A stretch of DNA of 9,870 bases from JAAFIP01 sp043769005 (GTDB taxonomy: Bacteria > Pseudomonadota > Gammaproteobacteria > Burkholderiales > Burkholderiaceae_C), in assembly GCA_043769005.1 (NCBI GenBank), contig JAYVJV010000066.1:1-9870 (forward strand), read 5' to 3'. Below the pieces are notes generated by a model that ran no database searches, had not been told where the DNA came from, and saw only the letters and a list, made by a program, of their open reading frames with translations. Positions 6,008 to 9,870 of the stretch are shown here, in pieces. Within the stretch, counting starts at the first letter, position 1; each line of letters begins with the position of its first letter. Position numbers and translations under genes: made by a program.

Positions 6008-6514
6008 TTAAGCTTCTGGCGGAATGCGCAGTTTCTGGCCTGGATAGATTTTGTCAGGGTGGCTGAGCATGGGGCGGTTGGCTTCAAAAATCAGCGGGTA
6101 CTTGCTGGCGTTGCCATAGTACTCTTTGGCAATCGCGCCCAGGGTGTCGCCGCGCACCACGTCGTGGTACTGGCTCTCATCGCCGCCGTCGGCAGCGCTC
6201 ATCAGGTTTTCTACGCTGGTTACGCCCGACACGTTGCCGCAGCACAGGCTGACTTTTTCTACCGCCTCTTGCGTAGGTGCCTCACCTTGTACGGTCACTT
6301 TGCCGGACGCGCCGTCAAAGTCCACCATCAAACCGGTTTCGCCCAAATTTTGCGACTCGATGTAGGTTTTGATGCCGCGTGCGGCTTCGACATTGAGCTC
6401 CAGCAGCGACGGCATGGCTGCGGGGTTGGCAGCCGCTGCCGCTGCCGCCTCTTCTACTTTTTTGCTGCCAAACAATTTCTCGCCTGCTTCTTTGATAAAA
6501 CTAAACATGCCCAT
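6008..6514 (-). CDS. kbp: BON-LysM protein, Kbp (YgaU)-like potassium-binding protein
   Basis: The 168-residue protein begins MGMFSFIKEAGEKLFG, the N-terminus typical of YgaU/Kbp and its homologues, and is slightly longer than E. coli Kbp (149). An alanine-rich linker (23-33) precedes a BON domain (about 38-107: GLMVDFDGASGKVTVQGEAP then VSGVTSVENL). A LysM domain (about 116-166) starts YHDVVRGDTLGAIAKEYYG and ends IYPGQKLRIP. E. coli Kbp is a cytoplasmic K+ sensor needed for normal growth at high external K+, and its gene is induced by osmotic stress and stationary phase. There is no signal peptide here, which agrees with a cytosolic role. The ATG at 6514 is supported by AGGAG seven bases upstream. 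It converges on the degenerate GGDEF gene and diverges from coaX. Confidence 0.85.
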   Translation of the reverse strand: MGMFSFIKEAGEKLFGSKKVEEAAAAAAANPAAMPSLLELNVEAARGIKTYIESQNLGETGLMVDFDGASGKVTVQGEAPTQEAVEKVSLCCGNVSGVTSVENLMSAADGGDESQYHDVVRGDTLGAIAKEYYGNASKYPLIFEANRPMLSHPDKIYPGQKLRIPPEA

Positions 6515-6521
6515 GGTGATG

Positions 6522-6528
6522 CTCCTGG
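6522..6528 (-). promoter_or_regulatory. Ribosome binding site of the Kbp-like gene
   Basis: On the minus strand CCAGGAG ends seven bases before the ATG at 6514. This decides that start over the ATG two codons later. It is one of the few strong Shine-Dalgarno sites in the window. Confidence 0.7.
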
Positions 6529-6559
6529 TTAATGGGTGAAGAAAATGTGATTAGTAAAT

Positions 6560-6573
6560 ACTATAGTTCACAA
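6560..6573 (-). promoter_or_regulatory. Candidate promoter of the Kbp-like gene
   Basis: The minus strand reads TTGTGAACTATAGT, giving a CTATAGT -10-like element about 45 bases before the ATG. No good -35 sits at normal spacing. A CTATA-type -10 with a weak -35 is what sigma-S promoters often show, and the E. coli homologue is stress induced. This is inference only. Confidence 0.3.
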
Positions 6574-6604
6574 CTCGAGTATGCACCTTTTATAAAAATC
6601 TGAA

Positions 6605-6620
6605 TCAGGGCATCCCCTGA
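6605..6620. promoter_or_regulatory. Dyad TCAGGG-CATC-CCCTGA in the kbp/coaX divergent gap
   Basis: A perfect 6-bp inverted repeat with a 4-base centre lies in the 142-bp gap between the divergent Kbp-like and coaX genes, with a further ATCAG at 6626-6630. It may be an operator or a hairpin in the kbp-side leader. No regulator is identified. Confidence 0.35.
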
Positions 6621-6656
6621 GCTAAATCAGGCGGCGCAAACATTCATAATACATTC

Positions 6657-7466
6657 ATGACTTTTTTGGCACTTGATGTCGGCAACACACGACTCAAATG
6701 GGCGCTCTATGCCCAAGCATGCCCCGGCGCGGCTTTATTGGCCCAGGGCGTTGAATTTCTGGAAAATATTGACACCCTGGCCGAGGGGCCTTGGAGCACG
6801 GTTGCCCAGCCCACCAGCATGCTGGGCTGCATTGTGGCGGGCGATGCCATCAAGCGGCGCGTAGAGTCGCAGTTGCAGGAGCGCTGGGGCACGGCCGATG
6901 GCTACAGTGAGGGGCATTTTGCGCCGCGCTGGGTGGTCTCCAGTGCGGCGGAGGCGGGCATTGTCAATGGCTACGACCACCCTGCGCGACTGGGCGCAGA
7001 CCGTTGGGTGGCCATGGTCGGTGCCTGGCACCTCATGCGTTCTCGACTGGCAGCGGGCGAATCAAACAAGCCGCTGGTGGTAGTCATGGTGGGCACGGCA
7101 GTCACCGTGGAGGCGCTAGACGAGAGCGGCAAATTTTTGGGCGGTTTTATTTTGCCAGGCCACGGCATCATGCTCAAAGCGCTGGAGTCGGGCACGGCGG
7201 GCCTGCATGTGCCCACGGGCGATGTGACCGAGTTTCCCACCAATACCAGCGACGCGCTGACCAGTGGCGGCACCTATGCCATTGCCGGTGCGGTGCGGCG
7301 TATGCACCACCATTTGCAGCAGCGCTCGGGGCATAACCCCTTGGTCATCATGACGGGCGGCGCAGGCTGGAAGATGCTGCCCGCGATGGGCATGGACATC
7401 GAACTGGTGGACAACCTGATTTTTGATGGGCTGCTGGAAATTGCTGCGCAGCGAAAACTAGGCTAG
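6657..7466 (+). CDS. coaX: Type III pantothenate kinase
   Basis: The 269-residue protein carries the family motifs in order. The phosphate-binding start is LALDVGNTRLKW (4-15). NGYDHPARLGADRW (104-117) includes the catalytic Asp (D115). GTAVTVEAL (146-154) and GGFILPGHGIMLKAL (162-176) follow. It phosphorylates pantothenate with ATP as the first step of CoA synthesis in the cytosol; type III enzymes are not feedback-inhibited by CoA. The usual Asp of GTAxTxD is Glu here (E152), a mild change. The ATG at 6657 gives the exact family N-terminus but has no Shine-Dalgarno, and a CATAAT box only about 10 bases upstream hints at a very short leader or leaderless message. No birA precedes it, although birA-coaX pairs are common. 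It converges on the DUF2817 gene. Confidence 0.92.
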   Translation: MTFLALDVGNTRLKWALYAQACPGAALLAQGVEFLENIDTLAEGPWSTVAQPTSMLGCIVAGDAIKRRVESQLQERWGTADGYSEGHFAPRWVVSSAAEAGIVNGYDHPARLGADRWVAMVGAWHLMRSRLAAGESNKPLVVVMVGTAVTVEALDESGKFLGGFILPGHGIMLKALESGTAGLHVPTGDVTEFPTNTSDALTSGGTYAIAGAVRRMHHHLQQRSGHNPLVIMTGGAGWKMLPAMGMDIELVDNLIFDGLLEIAAQRKLG

Positions 7467-7509
7467 TTTGTGGCCCCCACGCTTGCTTGGAGCGGCCCGG
7501 CGCGCCGCG

Positions 7510-8622
7510 TTACGCCGCTAACCCATCCACCGCCTGAAACATGGCCTGGCGGGCTTGCGAGACGATCATGCCTTTCCAGTCGTCGGCATCCACATAAAAC
7601 GCATCTTTGATTTGCTGTTTAATCTGCGCGGCCTGGGCTTGGTCGGCATTGTCGGGGTGCATGTGCAGCCAGTGGTCGGCGCGCAGGGCTTGAATCACCT
7701 GCGCTTGGTCTTGCGTGCCGTACTCCATGGCGATCGAGGTGTACTCAGCTTGCGGGCATTCTTCATAGGCTGCGCCCCACATCAGGCCAGTGAGGTAGGA
7801 CGAGGTGGACGAGCCGTCATAGATCGAGGTGATTGGCGTTTCGCCCGACGGGTTGCCTTGATTGCCCCACCACTTTTTTGCCCGTGCAAAGGCAACCTGG
7901 TCGTCGCGGCAGGCAAAAATGCGCTCGCCCACACCGCGTGGGCCCAGGCCAGTGTGCAGGTCGATCCAGGCCAGGCGGGCGCAGCGCGCGCCGTACTGGC
8001 GCAGCACGCCACGCAGGGTGGCATTGCTCCAGGTGGGTGCCACGCCGCCGTAAAACAAACCATCGGCATGGGTGTGCTGCCCGCGCGAGATGATGTCTTG
8101 CAGAGCTTTCATGCCCTTGGTCTTTATAAAATCAGCGTGAGTAGCTACGTTTTCAGGAGCGGGTGGCCACTGCGCGGGCAGCATCACCGGGTGCAGCTCA
8201 GCGTAGCCAGGGTTGACGGGCAGGGCCTTGCTGAAGTCCTGAAAGTTGCGGTTTAAATCCACGTTCTCGTGCGTGACGCGGCGTACATGCGAAAAGCCAT
8301 GCGGGTTGAGTGCATGGATGTACAGCACCGCTACGCCCGCCGCTTTGGCTTTCGCGCGCCAGTCGGCATCGTGCAGAGCAAACACCTGCACACCGCTGCC
8401 GCAGTAGCCCTCCACGCCGTGGCAGGCGCTGCTGACGATCAGCAGTTGCTGGGCATCGGGCGCGCCATCCAGCACCACGTCCATGGCCAGGGTTTCGCCA
8501 TCGCGCCCCGGCAGCGGGTGGTTCAATGACTGGATAGGCAGGCTGGCGGTAGCGGCCGCTTCGAGGAATTTTTTGCGAGCTTCTTGGTAGCTGGCCGAGA
8601 AGGCAGTAGGGATGGAAATCAT
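7510..8622 (-). CDS. DUF2817 protein, M14 carboxypeptidase-like
   Basis: The 370-residue protein shows M14-type metal and active-site residues in order. SACHGVEG (66-72) gives the HxxE ligands H68 and E71. NVDLNRNF (120-127) gives the substrate-binding Asn-Arg pair. WIDLHTGLG (219-227) gives the third ligand H223. SIAMEYGT (296-303) holds the likely catalytic Glu (E300). This order is that of DUF2817, an uncharacterised branch of zinc carboxypeptidase-like proteins. There is no signal peptide, so it is probably cytosolic. The ATG at 8622 lies eight bases after the M20D stop (8631), so the two form an operon; a GTG at 8649 would overlap that gene. Residues about 154-163 (APENVATHAD) come from a 27-bp repeat. 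The substrate is unknown, and peptide, amide or ester are all possible. Confidence 0.82.
   Translation of the reverse strand: MISIPTAFSASYQEARKKFLEAAATASLPIQSLNHPLPGRDGETLAMDVVLDGAPDAQQLLIVSSACHGVEGYCGSGVQVFALHDADWRAKAKAAGVAVLYIHALNPHGFSHVRRVTHENVDLNRNFQDFSKALPVNPGYAELHPVMLPAQWPPAPENVATHADFIKTKGMKALQDIISRGQHTHADGLFYGGVAPTWSNATLRGVLRQYGARCARLAWIDLHTGLGPRGVGERIFACRDDQVAFARAKKWWGNQGNPSGETPITSIYDGSSTSSYLTGLMWGAAYEECPQAEYTSIAMEYGTQDQAQVIQALRADHWLHMHPDNADQAQAAQIKQQIKDAFYVDADDWKGMIVSQARQAMFQAVDGLAA
8134..8160 (+). repeat. 27-bp interspersed repeat, copy E (inside the DUF2817 gene)
   Basis: The sequence is AGCGTGAGTAGCTAC, nine bases, then AGC. It is the most diverged copy but keeps the length, the AAAATC-type flank and the final AGC. 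In the minus-strand gene it is read as APENVATHA, in the same frame as copy B (APLSIAAYA). Confidence 0.6.
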
Positions 8623-8630
8623 GCGATTTT

Positions 8631-9821
8631 TTAGCCCTTTGCCAACCACTCTTCCGTCAGGCGCACCCAGTAAGTCGCGCCCAGCGGAATCAGGTCATCG
8701 TTAAAGTCATAGCTGGGGTTGTGCAGCATGCATGGGCCTGCGCCGTGGCCCATCTCGCGGTGGCTGCCGTCGCCATTGGCAATGAACACGTAGCAGCCAG
8801 GTTTGGCTTGCAGCATGTAGGCAAAGTCTTCCGAGCCCATCACTTGCTCTTGCGCCAGCACGTTGTCAGCACCGACGATCTTGGTCATCACGCTGCGGGC
8901 AAAGTCGGCTTCTTTGGGATGGTTGATGGTCGGCGGGTAATTGCGCACAAACTCAAAGTCGCAGGTCGTGCCGTAGCTGGCGCAAATGCCCTCGGCAATT
9001 TCTTTCATGCGCTGCTCGATCAAGTCCAGCACCTCTAGCGTAAAGGTGCGCACCGTGCCTTGCAGCTCGCAGCTGTCGGGGATCACATTGGTGGCCTGGC
9101 CGGCGTGGATCATGGTCACGCTGATTACGCCAGCGTCAATCGGCTTCTTGTTGCGGCTGATGATGGTTTGAAAGGCCTGCACCATGGCGGCAGCCACCGG
9201 AATCGGGTCAATGCTGTCGTGCGGCAACGCGGCGTGACCGCCCTTGCCGTGGATGGTGATTTTGAATTCGTTGCTCGATGCCATCACCGGCCCGGGGCTG
9301 ACGGCAAATTTGCCGATCTGCGTGCCCGGCCAGTTGTGCATGCCAAACACCGCCTCCATCGGGAACTGGGTAAACAGCCCGTCCTTGATCATCTCGCGCG
9401 CGCCGCCGCCGCCTTCTTCAGCGGGCTGGAAGATCAGGTACACCGTGCCGTCAAAGTTGCGGTGCTTGGCAAAATGTTGGGCCGCAGCCAGCAGCATGGC
9501 GGTGTGGCCATCGTGCCCGCAGGCGTGCATCTTGCCCGCGTTTTTGCTGGTATGGGCAAAGGTGTTGAACTCCTGCATCGGCAGCGCGTCCATGTCGGCG
9601 CGCAGGCCAATGGCTCTGCTCGACGTGCCGGCTTTGACAATGCCCACCACGCCCGTAGTGCCCATGCCCCGGTGGATGGGGATGCCCCACTCGGTCAGCT
9701 TGGCGGCCACCACGTCGGCCGTGCGCACCTCCTGAAAACACAGCTCCGGGTGGGCGTGGATATCGCGGCGGATGGCGGCAATGCCAGCGGCTTGGGTAAC
9801 GATGGAATCAATGACTTTCAT
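8631..9821 (-). CDS. M20D amidohydrolase (hippurate hydrolase / N-acyl amino acid hydrolase type)
   Basis: The 396-residue protein matches M20 subfamily D. IRRDIHAHPELCFQE (17-31) is the family start signature. GLRADMDALPMQE (72-84) and MHACGHDGHTAML (98-110) supply ligands C101 and H103. FQPAEEGGGGA (131-141) supplies the acidic residues E135/E136. GMHNWPG (160-166) supplies H162, and MLHNPSYDFND supplies the last ligand, H367. The HGKGGHAALPH segment marks the dimerisation/lid domain. Relatives remove acyl groups from N-acyl amino acids (hippurate, indole-acetyl and N-acetyl amino acids) using Mn2+ or another divalent metal. I chose ATG 9821 because AAAGGA lies 10 bases upstream and a TACACT box just before it would place transcription start between the two candidate ATGs; ATG 9842 adds seven unsupported residues. 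It is the first gene of an operon with DUF2817. Confidence 0.9.
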   Translation of the reverse strand: MKVIDSIVTQAAGIAAIRRDIHAHPELCFQEVRTADVVAAKLTEWGIPIHRGMGTTGVVGIVKAGTSSRAIGLRADMDALPMQEFNTFAHTSKNAGKMHACGHDGHTAMLLAAAQHFAKHRNFDGTVYLIFQPAEEGGGGAREMIKDGLFTQFPMEAVFGMHNWPGTQIGKFAVSPGPVMASSNEFKITIHGKGGHAALPHDSIDPIPVAAAMVQAFQTIISRNKKPIDAGVISVTMIHAGQATNVIPDSCELQGTVRTFTLEVLDLIEQRMKEIAEGICASYGTTCDFEFVRNYPPTINHPKEADFARSVMTKIVGADNVLAQEQVMGSEDFAYMLQAKPGCYVFIANGDGSHREMGHGAGPCMLHNPSYDFNDDLIPLGATYWVRLTEEWLAKG

Positions 9822-9831
9822 GGTGTGTGCG

Positions 9832-9848
9832 TCCTTTGGCATAGTGTA
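9832..9848 (-). promoter_or_regulatory. RBS and candidate -10 box of the M20D-DUF2817 operon
   Basis: On the minus strand a TACACT -10-like hexamer (9843-9848) is followed by AAAGGA (9832-9837), 10 bases before the ATG at 9821. The -35 region would lie at or beyond the window edge. The Shine-Dalgarno part is more secure than the -10 box. Confidence 0.4.
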
Positions 9849-9870
9849 GCCGGGCAGGTTTTATTGCGCT

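Noticed and set aside
7498..7507. Palindrome CGGCGCGCCG between coaX and DUF2817 as a terminator
   Set aside because: It has no loop and no T-run, and short GC palindromes are expected in this base composition.
7555..8256. 233-codon plus-strand reading frame opposite DUF2817
   Set aside because: It is antisense to a gene with clear M14 residues, has no family motif, and is another shadow frame of GC-rich DNA.

Overview
The window looks like chromosomal DNA of a betaproteobacterium, most likely a member of the Burkholderiales/Comamonadaceae (Rhodoferax/Polaromonas-like). This rests on high GC content by eye, the protein families present, and a short interspersed repeat of a kind I associate with that family from memory. 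No rRNA, tRNA, CRISPR array, intact insertion sequence or prophage is visible. It reads mostly as ordinary core and housekeeping chromosome. I see no convincing new multi-gene defence or mobile system.

Layout. Positions 1-461 (minus) hold the N-terminal part of an Atm1/MsbA-type ABC exporter, diverging from a YciA-type acyl-CoA thioesterase (518-925, plus). A 400-base convergent gap (926-1325) follows. It has no intact gene but holds a copy of the short repeat, a long imperfect inverted repeat (1047-1142), a 12-bp palindrome, and a C-terminal scrap of what looks like a BrnA-type antitoxin (1204-1311, minus). Next are two divergent amidase-signature enzymes (1326-2768 minus; 2852-4270 plus). 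The second is translationally coupled through an ATGA overlap to a small membrane-anchored protein with an HELVH zinc-protease-like motif (4267-4722). A hairpin terminator separates this from a six-TM protein with a degenerate GGDEF domain (4827-5963), which converges on a BON-LysM Kbp-like protein (6008-6514, minus). A divergent intergenic region leads to type III pantothenate kinase coaX (6657-7466). The right end is a minus-strand two-gene operon: an M20D amidohydrolase (8631-9821) followed by an M14-like DUF2817 protein (7510-8622).

How the genes relate. Four of the genes (two amidases, M20D, DUF2817) are predicted or plausible amide/peptide-bond hydrolases, but nothing ties them to a defined pathway. 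coaX supplies the first step of CoA synthesis and the thioesterase acts on acyl-CoA, but they are 6 kb apart and not co-transcribed.

The most interesting non-gene signal is a family of five 27-bp repeats (966, 2028, 3010, 4422, 8134), all in the same orientation. Four lie inside genes and are read through in a consistent reading frame, so they add similar peptides to unrelated proteins.
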